A stretch of DNA of 64,000 nucleotides, taken from contig CAWFXI010000005.1 in assembly GCA_963819685.1 (NCBI GenBank), positions 62,001 to 126,000 of the forward strand, given 5' to 3'. This DNA comes from CAIUGU01 sp963819685. GTDB lineage: Bacteria > Pseudomonadota > Gammaproteobacteria > Steroidobacterales > Steroidobacteraceae. The notes below the pieces were generated by a model. That model did no database searches. It was not told the origin of the DNA and saw only the letters and a program-made list of their open reading frames with translations. Position numbers and translations under genes: made by a program. Shown here piece by piece: positions 27,474 through 36,281 of the stretch. Position 1 is the first letter of the stretch. Each line of letters begins with the position of its first letter.

Positions 27474-28577
27474 ATGACCAAGCCCGTTTTCCGTGCCGAT
27501 CATATTGGCAGTCTGTTAAGGCCCGGGGACCTGCTCGCAGCGCGGGCCGCAAATGAGAGTGGCACGTTGTCCTCGGAGCGGTTGCGTGAAATCGAGAACA
27601 CGGCAATTCTCGACGCGCTGGCAATGCAGCGGGAGGTCGGGCTGCCGATCGTGTCGGACGGCGAGATGCGCCGCGAAAACTGGTACCTGGGTCCTGTCGG
27701 CGCGATCGATGGCCTTGAGGTGGTTAACCGGTCGATGACCTGGCACGGGGTGGACGGCTCCCACGTCGAGGAGGTCACGGCAATGGCGGTAGCCAAGGCC
27801 AAATTGCAGGCCAAGGGTCGGTTCACCGAGGTTGAAAGTCGATTTCTTGCCGCCCACGCCGGACGGCCGTTCAAGATCACCATGCCGAGCCCGGCATTCG
27901 CAGCGTCGTTCTTTGAGCCGGGCAAAGCGCCCGGCGTCTATGATCGCCCGGACCAGCTCGTTCCGGATCTGATTTCGATCTGGAGCAAGGAGTGCGCGGG
28001 CGTGGTGGCAGACGGGGCCGCCTACATCCAGTTTGACGAAGGATTCACGATTTTCGCCGCTGACGGATGGCGGGAGCGCTTCGCCACCATGGGTGCGGAC
28101 GGCGACGCGATGCTGGCCGGCGCGATCGCCACCGAGAACGCCGTATGGGATACCGTCACGAACAGTCAGGTGACCCGTTCCATCCACCTTTGCCTCGGCA
28201 ACTCACGCAGCCGCTATGCTTTCGCCGGCGGTTACGATGGCATTGCGGAGCGGGTTTTCAATGAACTGCATGTCGACCGCTTCCTCCTTGAGTACGACAG
28301 CGAGCGGGCGGGTGGCTTCGAGCCCCTGCGCCACGTCCCGGCAGGCAAGGTCGCCGTACTCGGACTCATCACCACGAAGGTCGGCAAACTCGAGACCGAA
28401 GACCTGCTGCTGCGCCGGATCGAGGAGGCAGCGAAGTTCTGTCCGATCGAGCGACTGGCGATCAGTCCGCAGTGTGGGTTTGCTTCGCTCAAGGAGGGCA
28501 ACGACATCACCCGGGACGAGCAGCGACGCAAGCTGGAACTGGTCGTGCGTGTGGCCAGAAAGTCTGGGGCTCGCTGA
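27474..28577 (+). CDS. MetE-like (cobalamin-independent) methyltransferase-domain protein, copy A
   Basis: 367 residues, matching the C-terminal catalytic barrel of cobalamin-independent methionine synthase without the N-terminal folate-binding half. The zinc ligands are retained: His238 and Cys240 in IHLCLGN and Cys334 in SPQCGF. RADHIGSLLRP starts the domain, and YIQFDEG corresponds to the IQxDEP region. GGAGAT lies upstream of ATG 27474. Such stand-alone proteins transfer methyl groups to or from thiols of often unknown identity; here it sits in a catabolic block, so methionine synthesis is not assured. Confidence 0.75.
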   Translation: MTKPVFRADHIGSLLRPGDLLAARAANESGTLSSERLREIENTAILDALAMQREVGLPIVSDGEMRRENWYLGPVGAIDGLEVVNRSMTWHGVDGSHVEEVTAMAVAKAKLQAKGRFTEVESRFLAAHAGRPFKITMPSPAFAASFFEPGKAPGVYDRPDQLVPDLISIWSKECAGVVADGAAYIQFDEGFTIFAADGWRERFATMGADGDAMLAGAIATENAVWDTVTNSQVTRSIHLCLGNSRSRYAFAGGYDGIAERVFNELHVDRFLLEYDSERAGGFEPLRHVPAGKVAVLGLITTKVGKLETEDLLLRRIEEAAKFCPIERLAISPQCGFASLKEGNDITRDEQRRKLELVVRVARKSGAR

Positions 28578-28625
28578 CCTGACGAGCGATGGGGATCGAC
28601 AGTCGATTGACAGGGGACAGCGAAA

Positions 28626-29000
28626 ATGAAGTTCAGTACCGGATTGATAAGAGGTCTGCTCCTGGTCCTTGCCGCGAACAGCGCGCTGGCCCATCACTCC
28701 TTCGTCATGTTCGACAGGACGAAGGAAGTTGTCATCGAGGGTACGGTGCGGGAGTTTCAGTGGACCAATCCGCACGTCTGGATCCAGGTGATCGTGATGG
28801 AGGACGGAAACGCTGTTGAATACAGCATCGAAGGGAACAACCCCAATATCCTGTCCCGCAACGGCTGGACCCGGAAATCCTTCACGCCCGGTGACGCCGT
28901 CACTATGACGATTCACCCTATGACGGACGGCCGGAAAGGTGGCCAATTCATGAGCGCCGTCTTCCCGGACGGGCGCACGCTGGGTGAAGCCGCTCGCTGA
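28626..29000 (+). CDS. Exported DUF6152 family protein (second copy)
   Basis: 124 residues with a signal peptide ending ALAHH, the mature HHSFV start and WTNPH, as in the first DUF6152 gene at 133-540. It starts 48 bases after the MetE-like gene, preceded by ACAGGGGACAG, a short piece of a repeated word that may double as the ribosome site. The next exported protein follows 83 bases later. No known activity. Confidence 0.78.
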   Translation: MKFSTGLIRGLLLVLAANSALAHHSFVMFDRTKEVVIEGTVREFQWTNPHVWIQVIVMEDGNAVEYSIEGNNPNILSRNGWTRKSFTPGDAVTMTIHPMTDGRKGGQFMSAVFPDGRTLGEAAR

Positions 29001-29083
29001 TTGATGGCATCCCGCCACGGCCGTATCTTCACGGCGGGCGCTGTCAGGAACCTGATTGCGGAAACAACGTAAGGGATCAAGCC

Positions 29084-29869
29084 ATGAAAGTAGTCACGTT
29101 TGCCGTGCAGGTCGCAGCAATGCTTTCCCTGGCCTGCTCGTCGGCATTCGCACAGTGGGTGAATGTTCCGCCAGCGGCTATCCCGAAGGGCCCGGACGGC
29201 AAGCCGAATCTCGCAGCGCCTGCTCCGCGCAGCGGTGGGAAGCCCGACCTGTCCGGAGTCTGGGAGCCGCTTTCCCTCAAATATCTGCGCGACCTCGCGG
29301 CAGACCTGAAGCCGGAAGACGTTCCCTATCAGCCGTGGGCCAAAGCCCTGGTGGAGCAACGCGCAGATGGATCGCACGCGAAGGAGGAACCCGACGCCAA
29401 CTGTCTGCCGCAAAGTATTCCCAAGATTGCCGCGGCGCCCGCGCCGTGGAGGATCGTGCAAACACCGCGATTTGTCGCGATCCTGTATGAATCCTTCACG
29501 CTCTGGCGCCAGGTGTTCGTGGACGGCCGGCAGTTCGCGGATGACCTGAATCCTTCGTGGCTGGGCTACTCCGTTGGCAAGTGGGAGGGTGACACGCTTG
29601 TGGTGGAAAGCCGCGGCTTCAATGGCAAACCCTGGTTAGACGTCAAGGGCAAGCCGACGACCGAAGCACTCCATATCACCGAACGCTTTCGCAGAAAAAA
29701 CGTCGGGACACTGGAAGTTCAATACACGATCGACGATACCGGTGCCTACACGAAGCCGTGGACCATCACGCAGGAATTCCGCCTCGTCACCAATACGGAG
29801 TTGCTGGAATTCATCTGCAACGAAAACAATCGCGCCGTGGAGTATCTGCCAGGCGCCGACTTCAAATAG
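29084..29869 (+). CDS. Exported protein of unknown function
   Basis: 261 residues. A signal peptide ends SAFAQW. The mature part carries PDLSGVWEPL, a motif common to secreted proteins found beside DUF6152 genes, then predicted beta-rich sequence with LGYSVGKWEGDTLVVES near residues 160-180, and CNENNRA near the end. I cannot name the family with certainty and no catalytic site is evident. Context suggests co-transcription with the DUF6152 and amidohydrolase genes. Confidence 0.65.
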   Translation: MKVVTFAVQVAAMLSLACSSAFAQWVNVPPAAIPKGPDGKPNLAAPAPRSGGKPDLSGVWEPLSLKYLRDLAADLKPEDVPYQPWAKALVEQRADGSHAKEEPDANCLPQSIPKIAAAPAPWRIVQTPRFVAILYESFTLWRQVFVDGRQFADDLNPSWLGYSVGKWEGDTLVVESRGFNGKPWLDVKGKPTTEALHITERFRRKNVGTLEVQYTIDDTGAYTKPWTITQEFRLVTNTELLEFICNENNRAVEYLPGADFK

Positions 29870-29941
29870 ACCGGCGGCACAGTAACGCTTCGAGCTCTTG
29901 GTGAGGCCTGAAGCCCTGCTTCAACTGCGGATGGCGAGACC

Positions 29942-31366
29942 ATGATTCGATTTGCCAATCGACGGCGGTTCCTCGGCAGCGCCATTGCGATCGCTGCTGC
30001 GTCGGTATTGCCAGACGTACGATCGGCCACGGCCCAGTCGACGAGGGAGCGGCGTTCCTCCACCCTTCCGCCGCGCGGTGAGTACCTGATCCGCAATGCC
30101 TATGTGATGACGATGGATCGCGAGCTTGGCGATGTTCCGGGCGGTGATGTCCATATCAGGAACGGCGAAATCATCGCGGTGGGCAAGGCGTTGAAGGCCC
30201 CAGGCGCCAGGGTGCTCGACGGGCAGCGAATGATGGTTCTGCCCGGGCTTGTCGAAACCCATTGGCACACGTGGAATACGCTGCTGCGGAGCTTCGCCGG
30301 CGAATCGCCAGATCAGGGTTACTTTCCCACGGCGGCAGCTTTCGGTGTCGCCATGTCGCCGGACGACATGTATCGTGGAACTCGCCTGGCGGCGGCCGAG
30401 GCCATTTATTCCGGCATCACGACTCTGCATTCCTTCTGCCATAACCTGCGCAGTCGTGACCATGCAGAAGCCGACGTCCTGGCGCTGCGCGATGCCGGGA
30501 TACGCGCGCGGTGGTCGTACGGATGGCCGCAGGGAGCTCCCAACACTCAGGTTTCTGATTTAAGCGGCCTGGAGGGCCTGCACCGCGATTGGGCGCGCTT
30601 CTCGAATGAGGGATTGATCTCGCTGGGCTTTGCGTCGCGAAGCATGGTCCGTGTCACACCGGTTCCGCGTGAGGTATACCGCGCGGAATTCGATGCGGCC
30701 CGCCGGCTGGGCCTGCCGATTTCCGCTCATGTCGCGAGCAGCGATTCGGCCACAGGGCAGGTGGAAGCCCACTTCAGGGAAAATCTGCTGGGCAAGGATG
30801 TCCAGCTCATCCACGCGCTGGCCGTCACGCCGGCTGAAATCGAAATGATCGCGAAATCCGGAGCAAGCGTCAGCATTTCGCCGGGAACCGAACTGCGCAT
30901 CGGCTATGGCTTCACGAAAATCGGCGAATATCTGCAAGCAGGAGTGCCTCTGGGCGTGTCGGTCGATACCACCGCGCTCTCGGGCGATGCCAACCTGTTT
31001 GCAGTTCTGAAACTGGTTCGCAACATCGAGAACGCGAAGAAACACGATGAATTCTCGATGACTGCACGGCGAGTTCTGGAACTTGGCACCATCGACGGGG
31101 CGCGGTCGCTGGGCATTGCGGACCGCGTGGGATCGCTGACGCCGGGGAAGCGCGCCGACGTTGTCATGATCTCGCTGCGTTGGCCCAACCTGGGCGTATT
31201 CACGGACGCTTCCCGTCTGGTGGTCGAAGCCACTCAACCTGAGAATGTGGACACCGTGATCGTCGATGGCCGGATTCTGAAGCGCGGCGGCAAGCTGACT
31301 GCCGTGGCAATCGATGAGGTCCTCAATGACGCGGAGGCGTCGTTTGTGGCGCTCGGAAGCGGGTGA
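29942..31366 (+). CDS. Tat-exported amidohydrolase (metal-dependent, TrzA/AtzA-like)
   Basis: 474 residues. The N-terminus has a twin-arginine signal (NRRRFLGSA). The amidohydrolase barrel has the first metal pair HWH, the later His in SAHVAS, another in LIHALAV, and the Asp in GVSVDTTA. The flanking small beta-domain starts at YLIRNAYVMTMD and closes at VVMISL. It is closest in outline to chlorohydrolases, deaminases and amidases of the TrzA group. Export is unusual for that group. Substrate unknown. Confidence 0.78.
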   Translation: MIRFANRRRFLGSAIAIAAASVLPDVRSATAQSTRERRSSTLPPRGEYLIRNAYVMTMDRELGDVPGGDVHIRNGEIIAVGKALKAPGARVLDGQRMMVLPGLVETHWHTWNTLLRSFAGESPDQGYFPTAAAFGVAMSPDDMYRGTRLAAAEAIYSGITTLHSFCHNLRSRDHAEADVLALRDAGIRARWSYGWPQGAPNTQVSDLSGLEGLHRDWARFSNEGLISLGFASRSMVRVTPVPREVYRAEFDAARRLGLPISAHVASSDSATGQVEAHFRENLLGKDVQLIHALAVTPAEIEMIAKSGASVSISPGTELRIGYGFTKIGEYLQAGVPLGVSVDTTALSGDANLFAVLKLVRNIENAKKHDEFSMTARRVLELGTIDGARSLGIADRVGSLTPGKRADVVMISLRWPNLGVFTDASRLVVEATQPENVDTVIVDGRILKRGGKLTAVAIDEVLNDAEASFVALGSG

Positions 31367-31392
31367 ATCGCTAAGGGTGGAGCCTTGAAGAC

Positions 31393-32233
31393 CTAGAACG
31401 GCCCGTTGGTGTTTTTCCATTGGTCGCGTGGAGCGACGGCATTCTGGACATCCCAGTGCTCGACGATCTTGCCGCCCTGCAGCCGGTAACAGATCGTAGT
31501 GGATCTCGGTGGCGCCTTTGCCTTCCGCCTCGACGACCACGAAATTGCCTTCCGCCAGGATGCGGTGCACTTTGTAGCCGACCTTGGGATTGGCTTTGGT
31601 CCTGGTCATGAAGTTCTCCACGCCGTCCTTGCCCCCCAGGCTGTGCTCGAAGTAGCGTTTGGCATCGATGAAGTCACCGGCGCGGTCGACCTGCCCCTTG
31701 GCAAACACCGAGTCGACGAATCTGGTCACCACGGCGCGATTGGCCTCGGTCTTCTGCAGGTCGGCGACTGCCGCAGGGCCGTCCACCGCGCTGCGGCCGG
31801 ACTGGTTGGGCTCACCCAGCACATTCAGGACGTCCCAGTGTTCGACAATGCGTCCGTTCCTGAAACGGAACAGATCGAAGGCGGCCAGCAACTCGCCTTC
31901 CGCTCGAGGCGAGCCCACGTAGACGGAATGGAGCATCACCATGTCGCCGTCGGCAATGGCCCGGTAAATGTGGGTGCTGAAGGTGGGCCTCTCCTGCAGA
32001 ATGAAGCCCAGGAAACCTTTCAGCTCGACAAGGCCATCGCCGACGTCCGTTCTGTGCTGAATGTAGGGTTCCGCGAAGTAACGCTCGACGGCTGTCAGGT
32101 CCCTGTTGACGAAGACGTCAGTCATGGACTGGATGGCGATTTCCTTGTTGGTCTTCGGTCTGGAATCGGCCGCCAGGGCTCCCGTGGTGCAGGCCAGTGA
32201 CAGCAGTGTGACAAGTGCAAGCTTCGGAATCAC
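31393..32233 (-). CDS. Exported tandem SnoaL-like protein, copy 1, frameshifted at 31487
   Basis: A secreted protein of about 280 residues made of two NTF2/SnoaL-like halves, each with an FRFxNGRIVEHWD or equivalent ending. The neighbouring copy 2 is nearly identical over the second half and proves the break: at 31487 this copy has one extra T (A on the coding strand) inside CTGTT-CCGG, after which the direct frame is lost. Repaired, it ends NTNGPF at a TAG at 31393-31395. Start is GTG 32233, aligning with the ATG of copy 2 and spaced 6 bases from AAAGGG. Confidence 0.75.
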
Positions 32234-32356
32234 GATCATCCCTTTGCATGGTTGCCTTGGGCATTGTTCATGCCCAATGGCCAGGTGCTGACCCGGCTCC
32301 GCGGACCTGTAACAGGACCGCGGGCCGAGCATGCCAGGTTCTCAGTAACGGTTGCC

Positions 32357-33196
32357 CTAGAAAGGTCCGTGCTCGTTCTTCCACGTGTTGCGCGCGGGGA
32401 CGGTATTCTGGACATCCCAGTGCTCGACGATCTTGCCGCCCTGCAGCCGGAACAGGTCGTAGTGGATCTCGGTGGCACCTTTGCCTTCTGCTTCGACGAC
32501 CACGAAATTGCCTTCCGCGAGGATGCGGTGCACTTTGTAGCCGACCTTGGGGGTGGCTTTGGTCCTGGTCATGAAGTTCTCCACGCCGTCCTTGCCCCCC
32601 AGGCTGTGCTCGAAGTAGCGTTTGGCATCGATGAAGTCACCGGCGCGGTCGACCTGCCCCTTGGCAAACACCGTGTCGACGAATCTGGTCACCACGGCGC
32701 GATTGGCCTCGGTTTTTTGCAGGTCGGCGACCGCTGCAGGGCCGTCTATCGCGCTGCGGCCGGACTGGTTGGGCTCACCCAGCACATTCAGAACGTCCCA
32801 GTGTTCCATGATGCGACCGTTCTTGAAACGGAACAGATCGAAGGCGGCCAGCGGCGCACCATTTGCGCGGGGGGAGCCTTCATAGGTCGAATGCGTCATC
32901 ACCATGTCACCGTCTTCAATGGCGCGGTAGATGTTGACGTTGAAATTGGGCCGTGGCCCCAGCATCGCGGCCTGGAAGTCTCTCAGCTCCTTGAGGCCAT
33001 CGCCGAGGTCCGTTCTGTGCTGAATGTACGGCTCCCCGAAATAGCGATCGATCGATGTCAGGTCCTTGTAGCCGATCATTTCCATCAGGGCATGGATGGC
33101 GATTTCCTTGTTGGTCTTCGGTTTGGAATCGGCCGCCAGGGCACCGGCGGTGCAGGTCAGTGACAGCAGAGTGACGAGAGCAAGCTTCGGAATCAT
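32357..33196 (-). CDS. Exported tandem SnoaL-like protein, copy 2
   Basis: 279 residues: signal peptide ending GALAAD, then two SnoaL-like (NTF2-fold) halves, residues about 28-145 and 150-275, each ending in an EHWDV motif. Members are small cyclases, isomerases or non-catalytic binding domains; no Asp/His pair can be assigned with certainty. AAGGGGAT lies upstream of ATG 33196. It is intact, unlike copy 1, with which it forms a recent tandem duplication. Confidence 0.8.
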   Translation of the reverse strand: MIPKLALVTLLSLTCTAGALAADSKPKTNKEIAIHALMEMIGYKDLTSIDRYFGEPYIQHRTDLGDGLKELRDFQAAMLGPRPNFNVNIYRAIEDGDMVMTHSTYEGSPRANGAPLAAFDLFRFKNGRIMEHWDVLNVLGEPNQSGRSAIDGPAAVADLQKTEANRAVVTRFVDTVFAKGQVDRAGDFIDAKRYFEHSLGGKDGVENFMTRTKATPKVGYKVHRILAEGNFVVVEAEGKGATEIHYDLFRLQGGKIVEHWDVQNTVPARNTWKNEHGPF

Positions 33197-33418
33197 TACT
33201 ATCCCCTTGATAATTATCGCCGCCTTGGGTTTCTATACGCCCGGTTAGGCGAAGTATTGCATAGCGGGCGCGCGGCCGTCACTGGTCCGTAGCCCGATCG
33301 AACGGGGACGTTGGCCTTGAACACGGGTTGTAGGCGAACAACTTCTGCAATATCGTAGCCGCCTTCGCAGAACATGACTGTTCTGCTGATCACCAGAAAA
33401 ACCAACGGGGAATCCTCA

Positions 33419-34612
33419 ATGCTACGCGCCACGGCAAATCAGCTGCTGCCCACGACCATCACAGGCTCGCTGCCGCGGCCAAGTTGGTATACCGAGAACC
33501 TGGGACTTAAGTCCTTCCTGGAAGCGCTGGTAGAGACCCGCTTCCGCGAGCAGTACGAAGACACGCTCGCCGTCTACTTCAACGAACAGGCCATTGCCGG
33601 CCTCGACATCGTCACCGACGGCGACGCCCGCTTCACCCAGGACATCGGTGGGCAGAGCTGGACCAGCTACCCGCCCTTCCATATGTCCGGTTTCGACGGC
33701 ATCCCGAAGATGGCGCCGGTCGGCGGTGGGGGCATCAGTTTTCCGCGCGGCCACATCCTGCACGATTACATCGAAGCCCGACTCATGCCGAGCATCGTCG
33801 GCCCCGTGGGTCGGGGCAACATGCAGTACGCGCAGATGTGGAAGGCCGCGCAGCGCATGACGGACAAGCCCGTCAAGTTCGGTACCGTGACACCGGAACT
33901 CGTGGCTTTTGCCGTGCAGGACTTCCATTACAAGGACATCCGCGAGCGCATCTGGGCGTTGAGTGATGCTTTCAACGAGGAGCTGCATGCGCTGGCCGAT
34001 GCCGGCTGCCCCGTCATCCAGATGGAAGAGCCACAGATCCATCTGCTGGCCGCCCGTGGCGTCGTCGACAAGGTGATCAACCCCGAGTACATGCTGGAAG
34101 TGTTCAACAACACGGTGCGCGGGCTGCGAGCCAAGACGGAAGTCTGGTGTCACACCTGCTGGGGAAACCCGTCGCAGCAGCGCATGTTCGCCCAGGTGCA
34201 AAGCTACAAGCCGGCCTTGAAGATCCTGAACAAGGTCGATGCCGACGTGATCACGTTCGAGTCCTGCAGTTCGGGAGGCATTGATCTCGAAGCCATCGGC
34301 AAGGAGATCACCGACATGAAAGTGGCGATCGGCGTCATCGATCATCACTCGCTGCAGGTGGAGTCGCCAACCGAAGTGGCAGCCCACATCCGCATGGCGT
34401 TGCAGCACATCCCGGTGGAGCGGCTCGTGCTGTCGTCGGACTGCGGCATGGGTCGGGAAGGCATGGCCCGCCGCCACGCCCTCTACAAGATGGTCTCCCT
34501 CGTTCAGGGCACCAACATCGTCCGCCGTGAGCACGGCATCAAGGAGGCCGAGTGCATCGCGGCCAACCCGAATCTCACGTTGCTCGACGTCAAGGCGATC
34601 CCGCGTCCGTAG
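33419..34612 (+). CDS. MetE-like (cobalamin-independent) methyltransferase-domain protein, copy B
   Basis: 397 residues, another stand-alone MetE catalytic-domain protein. The start reads TTITGSLPRPSW and zinc ligands are present: His245 and Cys247 in CHTCWGN and Cys342 in SSDCGMG. The DEP-type motif is replaced by IQMEEPQI. ATG 33419 follows GGGGAA. Only distantly similar to copy A (27474-28577), so it is not a recent duplicate. Methyl donor and acceptor unknown. Confidence 0.78.
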   Translation: MLRATANQLLPTTITGSLPRPSWYTENLGLKSFLEALVETRFREQYEDTLAVYFNEQAIAGLDIVTDGDARFTQDIGGQSWTSYPPFHMSGFDGIPKMAPVGGGGISFPRGHILHDYIEARLMPSIVGPVGRGNMQYAQMWKAAQRMTDKPVKFGTVTPELVAFAVQDFHYKDIRERIWALSDAFNEELHALADAGCPVIQMEEPQIHLLAARGVVDKVINPEYMLEVFNNTVRGLRAKTEVWCHTCWGNPSQQRMFAQVQSYKPALKILNKVDADVITFESCSSGGIDLEAIGKEITDMKVAIGVIDHHSLQVESPTEVAAHIRMALQHIPVERLVLSSDCGMGREGMARRHALYKMVSLVQGTNIVRREHGIKEAECIAANPNLTLLDVKAIPRP

Positions 34613-34651
34613 AAGGCCCAGGCGTCAGCTACGACCGACTGAGCCCTGTCA

Positions 34652-36064
34652 CTACGGCAGCATCGCCGTGATGTTGCGCTTCGGCACCTGACCGACCGGG
34701 ATGCGTGTGACTTCACGCAGGCCGGCCATGTCGACGACCGACACGTTGTTCGAGCCGGCGTTCGCGATGTACGCGGTCTTGCCGTCAGGCGTCAGCGTGA
34801 CCCAGTCGGGTGCGATGCCGACGTCCACGCCGCCCACGAGCTTCAGATCCGGCAGCGAGTAGATGTATACGGCGCTGTTCAAGCGGCTGTTCACGATCAG
34901 GCGCGAATTGTCCGCCGACACCGCCATGCCGTGCGCCGTGTTGCCGCCTTCCATGACCTCTTTCTTGCCGGCCGCGATCTTCGGCAGCGCGATGCGCTGC
35001 AGCTCCTTGTGCGTGGCGAAGTCGACGACGGCAAAGCCGTTGTAGTCCGTCAGTTGCACGAAGATGCGCTTTGTCGAGCCATCCTTGTTCTGCTCGAACG
35101 CCAGCGGCCGCACGCCGAGATCGAACACCATGTCCCAGACCTTCTCTTCGGTCTTCTGGTCGATGATCGTCATGCTCTTGCCGGCCACGGAGCCGGCCAC
35201 GACGTAACGGCCATCCGGTGTCACGTACGTGTTGTGTCCGGCGCCCTTGATCGGAATGCTCCTGACGCGCGCGAGCGCCACCGTGTCCACCACGTCCACG
35301 ACGCCCTGGCTCTCGCGAATCGCGATGTACACGCGCTTGCCGTCGTGGCTGATCGAGATGTTGTTCGGGTGGCCCGACAGTGGAATCCCGCTCATGACGC
35401 GCAGCGTGCGTGCGTCGACGACGTCAAGCGTGCTGTTGGCCTCGTTGCTGACGTAGATCTTGCTGCCGTCCGGCGCAGCAGCAGCGCCGTGACCGACCTC
35501 GATACCCACGACGTGGCCCACGACCTTGTTCGTCGCTGGATCGATGATGTGCACGTCATCACCGGCGCTGTTCGTCTGCACGATACGTGCGTGCAGAGGG
35601 GTGGCGTTCGGCGCAGCGCTCGTCAAAGTCGCGCCGCGGACCCAGGCCGCCAACGTCTGCCACTCGGGATCGCTCTTCGACGTCCAGTGCTTGCCGCCAT
35701 CGTGATGCGGATCCCCCCCGGCTTCCTCCGCGAGCGGATGGCGCAGCAGCCGGCTCTGATCCGGATAGCCCGGCACCACGCGCAGACTGATGAGGTTGAA
35801 ATTGCTGCGCGCTTCGGCTTCGGTCCACGAAGCCGAACCTTCAGGCAGCGGTGTGAGCTTCATCGGCGTGCCGTCACCGTGGCACGAGAGGCACCGCGCA
35901 TTGCCTGGCCGTTTCGTCGTGAAGATCGGCTCGATGCGCGCCTTGAAGAATTCGAAGTCGAGCGTTGGGGGCGCCGCGGACGCGGAGCCGTTGGCGGAGG
36001 GTTGCGCGATGGCAGCCGCCGCGGGCAACAATAGAACACCCATGAACAGCCGGAACCGGTGCAT
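34652..36064 (-). CDS. YVTN beta-propeller protein with N-terminal cytochrome c domain
   Basis: 470 residues. A signal peptide is followed by a heme site CLSCH (Cys58, Cys61, His62) in a planctomycete-type cytochrome c-like segment, then seven-bladed YVTN propeller repeats (IYVSNEANSTLDVVD, VYIAIRESQGVVDVVD, AYIANAGSNNVSVVD). Periplasmic electron-transfer or scaffold role is likely. It converges on the MetE-like copy B gene. The cytochrome half uses two other His/Met candidates (HHDGGKH) that could ligate the iron. Confidence 0.8.
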   Translation of the reverse strand: MHRFRLFMGVLLLPAAAAIAQPSANGSASAAPPTLDFEFFKARIEPIFTTKRPGNARCLSCHGDGTPMKLTPLPEGSASWTEAEARSNFNLISLRVVPGYPDQSRLLRHPLAEEAGGDPHHDGGKHWTSKSDPEWQTLAAWVRGATLTSAAPNATPLHARIVQTNSAGDDVHIIDPATNKVVGHVVGIEVGHGAAAAPDGSKIYVSNEANSTLDVVDARTLRVMSGIPLSGHPNNISISHDGKRVYIAIRESQGVVDVVDTVALARVRSIPIKGAGHNTYVTPDGRYVVAGSVAGKSMTIIDQKTEEKVWDMVFDLGVRPLAFEQNKDGSTKRIFVQLTDYNGFAVVDFATHKELQRIALPKIAAGKKEVMEGGNTAHGMAVSADNSRLIVNSRLNSAVYIYSLPDLKLVGGVDVGIAPDWVTLTPDGKTAYIANAGSNNVSVVDMAGLREVTRIPVGQVPKRNITAMLP

Positions 36065-36281
36065 GACACGTCCCCCGAAGTTATCGCGGGCCGATTATGC
36101 TCCGGCGGCGTGAACGAAACCACCCGCAGCGCGGTGGGTTCGCGCCTCGGCGGTACTGCGGCGCGGAGAGCGAAGACGTCAAAGCGGCCCCGCGGGTCTC
36201 ATGGTTGAGTACAATGCCACAAGAGCTGACGCTGCGGCCTTGCTCCGTCAGTCCGCTTGCCCTCCGGCCTTTCGAGAGACC

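Noticed and set aside
30560..32332. One 590-residue minus-strand protein combining the SnoaL-like part and more
   Set aside because: It is an artefact of the extra base at 31487; past that point the frame runs antisense to the amidohydrolase with no protein-like features.
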